A stretch of DNA of 64,000 bases from Cricetomys ansorgei. Taxonomy: Eukaryota > Chordata > Mammalia > Rodentia > Nesomyidae. The stretch spans positions 22,172,001 to 22,236,000 of the forward strand of contig JAMJFZ010001796.1 of NCBI GenBank assembly GCA_026225945.1, given 5' to 3'. Shown one piece after another: positions 1 through 11,262 of the stretch (the stretch's first letter is position 1; each line of letters begins with the position of its first letter). Below the pieces are notes generated by a model. That model was not told the origin of the DNA and made no database searches. It saw only the letters and a list, made by a program, of their open reading frames with translations. The translations under genes and the position numbers were made by a program.

Positions 1-1199
1 CATGGGCCAAAGAAACAGAGCCTGTGTTAGAGCTGAGGAGCCAGAGGTGGCTATTTTGCTTCCTGCAACAATGTGAGCCCTAAGAGGTGAGGCTAACTTG
101 AACAGACACAACAAGAACCATTGAGCAGCGGAGGAGCCAGCATCTGTGCAAAACCTGTGGACAGAGAGCCACACCCAGGTGTCCTGCAGTGCGGGCACCT
201 TCATTTTATCTTGTTATTTATTTATTTGTATTGCAGATAATTTCGATGCCACAGACATGTATTAATAAACCAGCCATGTTCCCTGCCCCCCTCTTTGAAA
301 ACCACAACCCTGGCAGAGCTCTGAGGAAGAACATTTGGATGGCAGAATCCAGTAACCAGCCAGATTGTCGCTTGGGAATGAAGAGCATATTGTCCTCTCT
401 CAAATATGTCCCCCCCCCCAACAAATATCTCTCCAAAGTTCTAGACCTCCGACAGTTAACAAGAGAACGTGGAGTGGCCGCATCAGGTGGAACACCTTGG
501 AACGCAGCACAGGCGGCAGAACCTCTGGAAGGGGCCTTTCTGTCAGAACCAATATGGTGACAAGTAAGCAAACGCTGCCGGGCAGGGTGGGGGAAGGGAA
601 CAGTAAGAAATGATCTTAGGGAACGCTGGAATATTGCTCAGTGGCAGAGCACCAGCAAAGAGGTTCTTTGGGATGGGAGGCGGGGGTATGCAGAAAATTA
701 GTGGCTGTAAGGTGTAGTTCCACCCAAAGCTACAGTTTGAAGCATCTGTATCGTACCAACCCCAGGTCTGATGCACAGTGTACGCAAATGAAAAGGAAGA
801 ATGTGCTTGGCTTGTAAGAGCTGGGGACACTACGCAGGTCAAAACAAGTGGCTGTTGATAGTCCACAAAGGGGCCAGACATCACTGTTTTAACCTATTTA
901 ACCTCCAGTTTTATAGATTAAATTAAACTTGTGACTGGCATGTGATACTTGGGCATATCCGTAGAGTGTGGTGTGATGTCTCCACACAGGCGCCGTGCTT
1001 TGGTCAGGCCAGAGCCGTCAGCATTTCCTCTCTTGTTTTCTCGTGTCTGAAGCCTTGAAGCTCCTGTCTTGTAGGCCTTCATCAAACATAGGCTTGGTCA
1101 GTGGACCACAGTCCCCCTTAGAACTATACAATGCTAGAGCGTAAAACGTGTTCTTTTTTTAATTTTGCTAACTCCAGATATGTAAGTGTGAGGTTTAAA
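1..1199. other. Anonymous non-coding spacer
   Basis: Small open frames here overlap on both strands without coding character. The only hint of a repeat is a weak ID-type A-box sequence (GCTCAGTGGCAGAGCACC) near 637-654. Nothing else is recognised. Confidence 0.5.
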
Positions 1200-1366
1200 T
1201 TTTTATTATTTTATTTAGTGTGTGTGTGTGCGTGTGTGTGTGTGTGTGTACACATGTGCCACAGCAAGTGTGTGCAACTGAGTTCTCGCCTTCTCCCCTC
1301 TCCCCCTGGGACTGAACTCGGGCTTGCCTGCAAGCGCCTCCACTCGCTGAGCCACCTCACCAGGCC
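1200..1366 (-). repeat. B2/B3-type SINE with internal TG tract
   Basis: The segment ends in CTGAGCCACCTCACCAGGCC, the reverse complement of a B2/B3 5' end. It contains a (TG)n run at 1218-1249, the usual CA-rich 3' part of this family. An A-run at 1381-1394 follows. Confidence 0.75.
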
Positions 1367-1424
1367 AAATGTAGGAACTTAAAAAAAAAAAAAACCTTAA
1401 AGTAACCACTGACAATGAAAAATA

Positions 1425-1590
1425 GTATGTTGGAGAGCGGAGGGGACTAGCTGAGAAGAGGAAGGGGGTCAGCAGGATGTGTGAGGTAATTGGGGCGAAT
1501 ACGATCAAAATACGCAAATACATATGAAATCATCATAGTGAAACCCATTAGTATGTATGATTGATATTTGCTAAATACTGTGGCTAAAAC
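1425..1590 (+). repeat. Rodent L1 3'-end fragment
   Basis: The G-rich stretch followed by ATGATCAAAATACG-like and GTGAAACCCATTAGTATGTA sequence resembles the 3' untranslated end of old rodent L1 (Lx-type). A similar piece recurs at 2.09-2.21 kb. Confidence 0.5.
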
Positions 1591-1765
1591 AGAACGTCTA
1601 TCTTCAAAACCACCGAAGAAGACAACGAGAAAGAAACAAAACATCGGACTACAAGGCACAGAGTAAATATGCCTGGACGAGAAACCAGCATAGAAATGAT
1701 AGTAAATTCGAAGCATCCAAACTGCTCTCTCCTGACATTCTTAGTTCAGTTAAAAATATTACTGA

Positions 1766-1905
1766 AGCCGAGTGCAGTGGAGCACCCCTTTAATCCCAGC
1801 ACTCAGGAGGCAGAGGCAGGAGGATCTCTCTGAGTTTTCAAGGGTCTCCTGTTCTAGTGAGCTTTAAGCCAGCCAGGGTTTCATAGTGAAATCCTGTAAA
1901 AGATC
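1766..1905 (+). repeat. B1 SINE
   Basis: It contains TTTAATCCCAGCACTCAGGAGGCAGAGGCAGG and later GCCAGCCAGGGTTTCATAG-type sequence, diverged from the B1 consensus. Confidence 0.8.
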
Positions 1906-2089
1906 AAAATAAGCAGAAATATTATCCAACTCTGCTCTTATCAAGGGCACACAATTGACACAGTGTTCAGCGTGACAGTCCCGTGCCAACAGAGCATTCA
2001 GAAACAGAAGCGAGCTCTGATAGCAAGCAGCAGACCCGGCACAGAGCCTCAGGAACAGGGGTACCCCGGCATAGGAAGCTGTTTTCCTA

Positions 2090-2215
2090 AGGGAGTGGGG
2101 AGGGGTATGATGGGACTATAAGATACTCTACTAGGTATGACACTGGCATAATGAAACCTACTATTCTGTACAACAAATGCACGCTAATAAAATACATAAA
2201 CAAAAACGGGGGAAA
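2090..2215 (+). repeat. Rodent L1 3'-end fragment
   Basis: It shares the GGCATAATGAAACCTA, then GCTAATAAAATAC pattern with rodent L1 3' ends and resembles the copy near 1.43-1.59 kb. Both may be parts of one old insertion broken up later. Confidence 0.5.
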
Positions 2216-2247
2216 GGCTTATTTTCTATTAATGAAGCGAAAATAAA

Positions 2248-2337
2248 GGCTGGGGGTGCAGCTCAGTGGTAAAGCACTTGTCTGATACACACAGGCCCTA
2301 GATTGAAGCTCCAGCACCACAAAAACAAGCAAAAATA
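2248..2337 (+). repeat. ID-type SINE
   Basis: GGCTGGGGGTGCAGCTCAGT opens the element (tRNA-like A box). A degenerate B box (GATTGAAGCTCC) and an A-rich tail follow. It matches the ID/BC1-derived layout. Confidence 0.75.
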
Positions 2338-2703
2338 TGAAGGAAAGGAAGATCAAACTGTGCAGGCCAGTGCTGCAGTCCTGTGCCGGGACAGCACAGT
2401 ACAGAAGACACACAGAAGGAAGTCAGAGATCTGCTAACCGACATGAATGGTGTCGGAGACTTTAGCAGGTTCAAACAGGTCAAGCAGAAGAAACACAAAT
2501 TAGAATAGAATTAGACAAACAGTATAATTGATACTCCTTAATAGTTCTTGAGTCTGGTTTTAAACAAATAAATAACCTATTTTTACCCTCATATAGCCAA
2601 GAAACATTTGCCCAAATGGATTATCTGTCTAGCCAGAATAAAATAAGACACACATAAAACAAAACGAAACAAAACAGCAACAACAACAAAAAAAACCGAG
2701 GTA

Positions 2704-2846
2704 GGCCGGGCAGCGTGTGCCCTTAATACTGACATTTGGGAGGTAGAGGAAGGCAGATCTCCCTGAGGTTGAGGCCAGCTGGTCTACACAGAGTTCCAGG
2801 CTAGCCAAAGCTACAAAGTGAGACCCTGTCTCAAACAAACAAAAAC
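2704..2846 (+). repeat. B1 SINE
   Basis: GCCGGGCAGCGTGTGCCCTT begins the copy. The middle reads GAGGCCAGCTGGTCTACA, and it ends with GAGACCCTGTCTC plus an A-rich tail. Confidence 0.85.
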
Positions 2847-3499
2847 ATGCAAGGCAGATATTGTGTTGTCTATATTCTCTGACCATATACGAAAAGTAGA
2901 GGGGAAAAATAATTGGCTGTTTAAAACTGAAGTGAGATCCAGGAAACAAAATGCTTGAGATGAAGTCAAGAATACAAGAAGTTGGTTGTGTAAAAATTAG
3001 TTCACAGGATGCAACCCGAACCATTTGGAGACAAATATATTGCTCTAGCTGCTCTAATTTATGTTGCTATTGCTTTTAAAAGAAAAAAAATGGGGGCACT
3101 AAATAAGTGAATTAAGCAATCCACTTGAGCATTTAGAAAGGGGTTGGGGGAAGAGTCCCAGGGAAATCAGGGGAAAAAATAAAGATAGGAACAGAAATAC
3201 CAGAACCCAGAAGTGTAACAGGTGTGTCAGAGCAGATACTGCACTAAACCGTGCACACATCTCTAATGCAATCCTCAGCTATAATCGAGAAAGAAAACTG
3301 AAATGTTTTTCTACAAGTAGGAGACGTTAAGCTCAGAGAAGGAGACAACTACAGCTAGAAACAATGTCTCCTGTGTGCAGCCACACAAAACCTTCACATA
3401 ACTGAAGACTCGCAGTATGGAGCACCAAGTACCAGAACTGAACAAGAAGGAGAAGCAGCCATTAGACAAGTAATCATGAAAGAAACAGCACCCCACCAA

Positions 3500-4290
3500 A
3501 GATTGCTCATGAGACAAGCAGGCGCCTATTTCAAAGTTTTAAGCAACGGGTGATCCCCATATGCTATGAACTATGTCAGGACATTACACAATGTTAATGA
3601 GTGTCTGTCACCAAAGCTCACCCAAGGACCAAACTTATTATGTGTAGTACAAAAGAGAAAGAGCAATGTTCATATTATACATGCAGCCACTCTAATTAAG
3701 AGGCTATCAGGTAGAATTCAGTACACTGCAATTATAAAACCTGTGATGAAGTCAGATCTGTGGCAGGGCTATAAACTAGTTTCCACTGGGGAATCGACTA
3801 ACATCATCAATAGGTCACATCATTAAAGCGAAAATGAAAAGCCATATGCTTACATAGATAATTCTTCAAGGTGATTATTTAAATGAAGAGACAGAAAGTA
3901 CTTCTCAGATTGATAAGGCACAACTTGCTGATACCACAGCAACTTTATGTTTCATGGTAAAATAATAAAAACATTCTTATTGGAATCAGACACCAGCACC
4001 CAGATATCCCAGATAATGTACTAAGACATTTGACGTAAATAAGAAAAAATGAGGCAAGCTCTCCCCAAAACTCAATACTAAAGGCACAGTCAGTGAGTGG
4101 AGACTATTAGATCATGCTGGTAAAAACTAACGTAGGTCTTCATCTGACGACAGGCAGCTAAAGATATTCAGACTCGTTAAAGAATTTCATTTGACAAAAA
4201 TCAAACCAGAGGGAAAAAGCTAGATGAAAATATAACAACCTGTTTATAAAAGTCACTAGAAGGGACTCGTTGTCAATTTAGGATAATTGA
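3500..4290 (+). repeat. Ancient L1 ORF2-derived remnant
   Basis: AT-rich sequence with L1 ORF2-like blocks in the expected order: an AGGTAGAATTCAG block near 3710, a CACATCATTAAAGCGAAAATG block near 3807, and a CCACAGCAACTTTATG...TCATGGTAAAA block near 3938. The frame is broken throughout and no protein can be read. Confidence 0.5.
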
Positions 4291-4323
4291 AAAGTAAAAG
4301 ACAAGGCCCGAGGTGCAATCCCC

Positions 4324-4326
<3 letters not shown>

Positions 4327-4411
<85 letters not shown>

Positions 4412-4412
4412 A
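4327..4412. repeat. (CA)n(GA)n microsatellite
   Basis: About 50 bases of CA repeat run straight into about 36 bases of GA repeat with one interruption (GAAAG). Confidence 0.97.
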
Positions 4413-4422
4413 TGAGAATATG

Positions 4423-4660
4423 GGTCTGGAGAGTTAACTCAATGGTCAAAAGTAATTGTTGCTCTTACAAAAGACCCAGGTTACTACAAAAAATCCCAGC
4501 ATCCACATGGCAGCTCCCACCCACCTGTAACTAAAATCTCAGGCAATCTGAAGCCCTGTTCTGACCTTCACAAGGACCTGGCACACACTGCGCACACACA
4601 TTGAGGCAAACACTCATACACATAAAATAAATATATATTTTTTAATTTAAAAGAAAAACA
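4423..4660 (+). repeat. B2/B3-type SINE
   Basis: GGTCTGGAGAGTTAACTCAATGG is the diverged tRNA-like head. GTTGCTCTTACAAAAGACCC and ACATAAAATAAATATATA mark the middle and tail. Confidence 0.85.
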
Positions 4661-5564
4661 GCACAGCTTTGCAAAAAATGTCTTAAAAATTAAGATTAAA
4701 ATAATATACTAGATAAACAAAGTGCAACCAATATTTTAGATAAACAATGTCCTTTCTCTGTGAAGAGATGCTTGGTAAACAGGCAAAGAATGTAGAAAAG
4801 GGTTTACTGAGAGATAAAATGTTTACCAAGTTTGAGAAGCCAGCAAGGACTCACCAACACTCAAATGAGTTTGCGAGCCATTACATAGCACACAACTTAG
4901 AACATTTGGTTAATCACAAGTCACAAAAATTACATTAGTTTTCTACCTAGGAACTCTTAGGCTTTCAATCAACTATGTAAAAGAAGGAAATTATGTAAAG
5001 AAATATGTTCTTATTGGCATTTTTTTCTAATCATAAAAAATACACATATTCAAATGCTAACCAGTGGTTAATTTCACTACAGTAAATTCACTCAATGGAA
5101 AAATTTTTGATACTATGTTTATGCTGACTAGGTTACATAAAAACCCACAAACTATAAAATTATACATTCAGAATGATTGCAACTGTGACTTTTACAAACC
5201 CACACGCAGTGGGGAAGAAAAAAAACCTAGAAAAAAATTTCCATATGCCAGACAGCATTGAACTCTAGCACTTGGATGGTAGATGACTTTTAAAATACTG
5301 TCTTTTTATTTATTAATTTTTTATGTATATTCTTAACACAACAATACATAAAAACATGGAAATGATGTAAGAGTCTTTAAAAATTATATCAAGTGCCAGG
5401 AACAGAAGGAAAATGATAAAAATCACTTTTGAAATAAAATGTAGTCTTGATGAACTTCAGGCTGACAAGGTCTGAGGGTCACACAAAACACAAGGGGTAC
5501 ACTGAACTGCCCGGCGCTCAGCTGAGGGGCATTATCTACCCAGTCAGAGAGAATCATTTCTTTC
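4661..5564. other. AT-rich spacer, nothing recognised
   Basis: Short open frames at 4747-4938 and 5064-5261 have no family resemblance or CpG signal. The composition suggests decayed L1 but no block is clear enough to call. Confidence 0.4.
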
Positions 5565-5569
5565 TTTGC

Positions 5570-5655
5570 CTGTTTTTTTAGAAACTATGTTGTTCTGACC
5601 AGTCTAGAACTTACTATGTAGATCAGGCTAGCCTCAAACTCACAAAGATCCAAAT
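5570..5655 (-). repeat. B1 fragment
   Basis: AACTTACTATGTAGATCAGGCTAGCCTCAAACTCACAAAGATCC is a degraded B1 right half in reverse orientation. Confidence 0.65.
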
Positions 5656-5689
5656 TTATCCGTATTTTTAAACATTTTTTAAAGTAGTC

Positions 5690-5806
5690 AGGTGGAAGGT
5701 ACATATCTGTAATCCCAACACTCAGGCAGCTACGTCAGGAGGGTCTTAACTGAAGCCAACTTGACCTATTTAAGACTCAGTCTCAAAATCAATAAATAAA
5801 GTGAGC
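5690..5806 (+). repeat. B1/B4-type fragment
   Basis: GTACATATCTGTAATCCCAACACTCAGG and a later GACTCAGTCTCAAAATCAAT tail fit a heavily diverged B1-like unit. Confidence 0.6.
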
Positions 5807-6639
5807 AAAAAGAAAAGATATCAAAACTATAATTCTCTCAAAGTTTGGAGAGCTATTAAAAGACAGAAATGTAAACATCAGGGTGTTAGTATTTTCCAAT
5901 TTGATATTTAGGTTAAATGATCTTAATTTACTCTGAAAAGACAAAAGGAAGAGAAATTTTTTGATAGAAACTGAAATCGAAAAGACAGCAGTGTCTCAAT
6001 GTAGAAACGAGGCGCACAACCCTACTGAAGTTAATGCAAACATAATAAAGGACTTTAATATGAATATCCTTTATGAAAAAGAAGATCCACTTAAAAATCC
6101 AGGTATCTTCTACGGATAAGAAACAGAGAACACGAAAAGGCACAAGCATGCCAAAATGATGGCGTCACTTCGGCTCATCTGGCTTGTAATATGCAAGAAA
6201 GAAAGACATGGGAAAATATTTTTTTCTAGTCTAGTTTTTTGCTGCCAGGGCAGCAGAGAACCTACAGTGATAATAGCTATGACAAATAATGAGATTTGAA
6301 ACACTTAATTTATGTTCCAACAAGCATAGAGAAGAAATGCGTGCTGGGAATATGCCAGAAACGCAAAGCAAAGTAAGAGAGATGAAAAACTAATTGTATT
6401 AGTGATCGTGGTGATTGACCCTAAAAATATCATTAATCAAATAGAGAAGGCAGAGCTCTGGCCAGCCCGATTCACAGGAGAGCTAGCGGCACAGACAAGA
6501 GAGCAGAATCTGAAATTAGGGAGGTGGAGGGGGTGTGTGTCTTACATAACATCTATCCCACTCCTGAGTCTAGGCAGTATTGAAGAGCAAAGCGGCTCAC
6601 ACTCCTTCTTGGCCCACAGTCAGTTACTGGGGATCTGAA

Positions 6640-6640
<1 letters not shown>
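5807..6640. other. AT-rich spacer, no gene seen
   Basis: No coding or repeat family is clear. The stretch 6300-6500 has an L1-like base composition only. Confidence 0.4.

Positions 6641-6682
<42 letters not shown>
6641..6682. repeat. (CA)n microsatellite
   Basis: About 42 bases of uninterrupted CA repeat. Confidence 0.97.
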
Positions 6683-6685
<3 letters not shown>

Positions 6686-8054
6686 CACTGACTAATGTGG
6701 AAATGGCTTTTCTATATATTCTCTTTCATGTCTAAGATTTTCTTGCATAGCCTCTCAAATAATGTGAGTCAGAGATAAAATCAGAACTGTGTTTCTGAAA
6801 TATTGGAGGGGAACAAGCAGAGACACACAGAAACACAGATGGAATTGCAGCAAATGAGGATTTCTAGGTATTCTTCCCCATATACAGGAAAGTAAGTGAC
6901 GAAGCGAACCGAGACTGCAGAGGCTGCAGTAACCTTTCCTGGCTCTAGTCACCCTGGGTCCCAAGGCTGGCTGGTTACAGGGGCAGCGCGTGAAGGGCTG
7001 CAGAAGAGAGGAAGATGCAGATAGCATGAGCCGGGCTCCGGACTCATAGATGGGAGAGCCCACCCTCCAGGATTCGGGACACATTCCACAGTGTGACTTT
7101 ACGGGAGCCGGAGGAAGAGTGGCCACCAGATGCTTCAGACACCTGGCCTGTTTTTGCTACAAGTACTTCTGAGAGCAAAGAAGCCTCCCTGTGCCTCCCG
7201 GTGTTAGAGGTAAAAGCAGGAGACGTGCTTGTCCAGAATACAGTTCAGAGAATGCACATGTACTGCTGGGCCTTGCTGCAGACTGTTTTTGTTTGTTTTT
7301 AGCCCTGAAACAGAATCTTCTCTCAACACAACGTTGTTTTCTAAAGCTTAATAAAGAGGAAAGGTATTCACCATATGGAAAACACTGGCCCCAGACTCCA
7401 GTTCACCTGGGCTCTATCAGGAGATATGGCTTTAGTTCTGCTTGTCTGTCCACAAAAATCCTGCTCACTCCTTCATTTGAAGCGAGCCTCACCATGCTGA
7501 CCCTTACCACCAGTTTCACCATGCAGTACGAACTGTGATAGCTGGAGCCCCTGTGCACGGGGGACCCCATTTGCCACACTGTCCCACGTGGGGCAGGCAG
7601 AAGCTACGTCTTCACAGCTGAGGCTGAGTATTCTAGCTGTCAGGCTCGGCACCCTCGAGTCCTCCTTTCCCCTCAGTGGCCTCATTTTCCAGACCTCACA
7701 GGTAATGGAACAGAACACAAGCAAGAATGTTTGCAGGCCAAGAGGATGTCCCCTCCCCAATACTGCAGCAAGCTCATCAGTGCCAAGCCACTGCTCTAGA
7801 CTGCCAGGGGTCTGGACTGAGACCCCAAACCATGGGAGAGCACAGCTGGTGTGGCTTCAGGAATTTGCCTGGAGGGGACCCAAGCACTTCCTAGACCATC
7901 CACTTTCCTTGCTTGAAGTCCCAGTGTCCTCCTAACTTGGATCACCAAGTCCCTAACTTGGATTACCAAGTTAGGATGCAAATACCAACCCCAAAGCAGC
8001 AGGAGTGCCTGTCTTAGGGGTCTTCTTCAAGCCGGGGTGCCAGGATGCACAGTG
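6683..8054. other. Non-coding spacer
   Basis: Overlapping short frames on both strands carry no recognisable protein. The only structure is the duplicated hairpin sequence at 7931-7974, listed separately. Confidence 0.5.
7931..7974. repeat. Tandem 20/21-bp duplication forming a hairpin
   Basis: CCTAACTTGGATCACCAAGT (7931-7950) is followed at once by CCCTAACTTGGATTACCAAGT-type sequence (7951-7971). In the second unit CTAACTTGG (7953-7961) and CCAAGTTAG (7966-7974) are perfect inverted arms around the loop ATTA. Confidence 0.9.
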
Positions 8055-8287
8055 GGACTGGAGATGGCTCAGTCAGTAAAACATTCACCTCACAAGCAAG
8101 AGGTCTAGAGTTTGAGCCTCAGCACCCACATAAAAACTAGGTGGAACCCTATAATCCAAGCTCTGGAAAGAAAGAGACCAGCCAGTCTAGCCAAATCAGA
8201 GAGCTTCAAAGTTAGTGGGAGACCCCCAACTCTAAATATAAGGTGGAAGGCAGTTAAGAAAGATACCAACATTGATGTCTGGCCTCT

Positions 8288-8331
<44 letters not shown>
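8055..8331 (+). repeat. B4-type SINE (tRNA-B1 hybrid) with CA tail
   Basis: GGACTGGAGATGGCTCAGTC head, CACAAGCAAGAGGTC B-box region, an internal B1-like part and a GGCCTCTACATACACACA tail. The length (~277 bp) fits B4A. Confidence 0.85.
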
Positions 8332-8333
<2 letters not shown>

Positions 8334-8459
8334 GCACAAGGCAAAGCCTGTGAATTTCCTTGATGCCAAGAGCAGCTGCTCATGAGGGTAGAGTGGGGCT
8401 GAGAGAGCAGAGAGGCAACTCAGAGACATGAGATCTGACAGAGGGCATGGGTGTGGTAA

Positions 8460-8516
8460 GAATTGTGCCCATTTTACAAATGAGGAAAGCAAGGCTCAGA
8501 GAGTCTGCTCAAGGTT
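8460..8516 (+). repeat. MIR core fragment
   Basis: CCCATTTTACAAATGAGGAAAGCAAGGCTCAGAGAG is the conserved MIR core. Confidence 0.75.
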
Positions 8517-8517
8517 C

Positions 8518-8648
8518 GCTGGGCATGGTGGCTCAGGCCTGTAATCTCAACACTCAGGAGGCTGAAGCAGGAAGAGTGCCATGAGTCTGAGGTCAGCTGG
8601 GCAACATAATGAGTTCTAGGTCACTCTGGGGTGCAGAGTGAGTGTTAA
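8518..8648 (+). repeat. B1/proto-B1 SINE
   Basis: GCTGGGCATGGTGGCTCAGG, then CCTGTAATCTCAACACTCAGGAGGCTGAAGCAGG. The second half is diverged. Confidence 0.8.
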
Positions 8649-11164
8649 AAGTAGAGGAAAAATGCAAGCAGGCAGAGAGGGACTCACATCAAACACCCAC
8701 ATTCCTGGTCATCCCAGAGGATTTAACCCCCTGTGCTTAAGTGGGGACTACTAGGAATCACCTGTGCAATAGGACAGGTGTCCCTTCCGTCCAGCAATGA
8801 CATCGTGATGAGCACCAAGTCTTCTTCACCATTGTATCACCAAGCCACACAAGAATTGGTCCCTGAGAAGGGTCTTATTAAAAGAATAAAAGGGGACAGG
8901 CAGGCAGGCAGGCTGACCTATGGCAGTGACTAGTGGTCCCTTAGGGGAGCAAACTAGAGGTGAGAAGAATCTTCCATGAGGCTATGAGTGGCTTTGCACA
9001 CCCCTGCCCCTACCTCCCCACCTTGAGCAGCACAAAGCCCAGTCCAGGACAGACCAACAGACATTTCTTGACATGCCCTCTGTCAAGAAAGACTCTAGAA
9101 TTTTCAGGGTCCTAAATGCTGGTGTGTTTTCTCTCCTGGCCTCTCCAGTAGACGCTTGGCTGGAGCTCAAGAACAACCCTGCTATCAGATAGCAGTCTAA
9201 ACTGACTTGCTTGCCAGAGAACAGGCAAGTCCCATCATTTACTGCCCTCAAGAGCCCAGTAAAGAGGAAACGAATATTACTCCATCCCCAGAGAGGTAAA
9301 CTGAGTCTAAGCAAATGACACAGTTGGTAAGTGGCTGGGTCTTGGCTTCCACACACACCGGTAGCTCATCAGGAGCCTCTTGCCCAGGGGCTGTAGGGTG
9401 ACTCCTGAGAGTGTTTAATCTCTGATGCTTGGTGATTTCCCAGCAAGATTTTGGGGGAGTGGACTGCGGGCCAGTGGAAGTTGGTGGCACGCAAGCCAAA
9501 CTGGCTGAGGACTGCTCCTGTGCTGCCTATGGGGATCTTCCCCCACCCCTACCTGCAACCTTGACTAAGATCAGGAGGAAGTTGAGGGTTCATAGAAAAA
9601 TGTCACCCATTACCAGGGACAAATTGGGTCTGCCTGCTGCAGGCTGCTGCTGTCACAGAGTGTACTCGGTAGCAGCTGCTGGCCGGCTACCTGGGGAAGC
9701 CCACTGTTCTAGGACAGGTGTGGACAGAGCACAGACCCTCGGGAGAGCAAGGTCTAGTCACAGGCACTGACCCTCAGTTTCTTTAAATGGCCCAAAGACT
9801 ATTTGTTACCTGTAGGTGGTCCAGTGCAGCTGATAAGGCTTTGAGGTGTCATTTCTCCCCCAGGACCCAGCCACCTGCAAGCTCTGGGCAGGGCCACTTC
9901 CCCTCTTTGGACCTGAACTTCCTTGGGGGGTGGGGTGGGGGTGGGGCCAGAGACTCCCAAGCAGCTCCAAAGTTAACCTCTTTGGCTTAGGAGCTTTTCC
10001 TATGGGGCCAAGAAGGGGGTTTGGCAGGGTCCACCCACCTCTGGGTAGAACCAGAATGTTGGGCAACAAGAGAGAATTTCCAAAAAGAGGTGGGGGCACT
10101 CTCTTCTATCCCCTTAGACATACACCCACCCACACAGCTTCCAAAAAATTAAAAGTCAAGAATAAAGTGGCGTGGATGGGTGGGTGGAAGATGGAGAGCG
10201 TAGACCTGGGAAGGTTTCTGAAGAGCAGGAAGCTTCTCACTCCTGACATCCCCACAAGAGCGCCACTCAGAGAAAAGCGAGCAGTTGAAGAGGGTCTCCA
10301 GGACATCCAACACTTTTGATTTAGGACAGAGAACCACTGGCCAGAGAAGAGAGGGCTAGCGGACAGCTTCATATTGAGATGCAAGTTCTCATGATCCAGC
10401 CTGGGCTTAGGTCAGACCCACACAGGTGTCTGCAAGGATGGTCAGCAGATAGTTCCCTGGGGCCCTTCTTCAAAGGAAAGCTGAGCCTGACCCTGCAGGG
10501 TGCTCAGCAGGAAGTTCTCACACATTCCAGGCAATTAGGAAAGTCGGGCTGAAGTGCAGCCCAGCAATGCAGCTTGGTGCCAGGAGGAGCCAGGGGGCCC
10601 CTCGGAGTGTCAAGGCAAGACTATTTTTACAGATCATGTATGCTGTGACTTTCATGTGTCTACAGGAATAGAAACTCCCCAAGTTGGGTCTAGGTGATTC
10701 ATACCAGTACATGGGTGCTCCCTGCATAAATAATCGGCTTCTGTGGGAAGTGGGGTCCTCCAGAGCTCTAGCTCTCACTGACAGATCTATGACAGCAGTC
10801 CTGTCACTGATTCTGATCACCCTAGTGCAATCTTGGGTTACACCTTGGGTAACACCAAGCCCATTCTGTGTACCAGAACATGGAGACTAAACTGTCCTCG
10901 GAGTCAAGACAAGGGCCCTGAGAAGACCTTTCTTAAGGAGCCTTGAGCATCCCCAGCCACACCATTGCTAGAGCCTACAGGGCAGAGCATCAAGGACAGG
11001 GCAGCTGGGGAGTTTGACAAACGGGAGACACACAGGCGTCTCCTACCCACCATGTTGCCCAGAGCCTGGGTTTGGGTCAGACCCAGCAACAAGTTGCATA
11101 GCCCTGCTGTTCTTCAAACCCAGGGGGTGGGAGGTACCCACCTCTCCCACCTTCTTCTTTTGTT
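8649..11164. other. Non-coding spacer with a MIR remnant
   Basis: No exon is supported. A MIR-like core lies at about 9290-9352 (AGAGAGGTAAACTGAGTC...TTGGTAAGTGGCTGGGTC). A G-rich run at about 9924-9945 and a CAGG run at about 8897-8912 are short low-complexity pieces. Confidence 0.5.
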
Positions 11165-11262
11165 ACTTTCTTTTTCTTTGTATGTCAGAGGGTGTGGCAA
11201 GGTCTCATGTACCCCAGGCTGGCCTCGGACTTACCATATAGCTGAGGTTGTGGGTGTGTACC
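11165..11262 (-). repeat. B1 fragment
   Basis: GGCAAGGTCTCATGTACCCCAGGCTGGCCTCGGAC and GCTGAGGTTGTGGGTGTGTACCA are a diverged B1 in reverse orientation. Confidence 0.7.

Noticed and set aside
2248..2337. Candidate tRNA gene
   Set aside because: A and B boxes are present but the sequence is an ID SINE with an A-rich tail and no cloverleaf.
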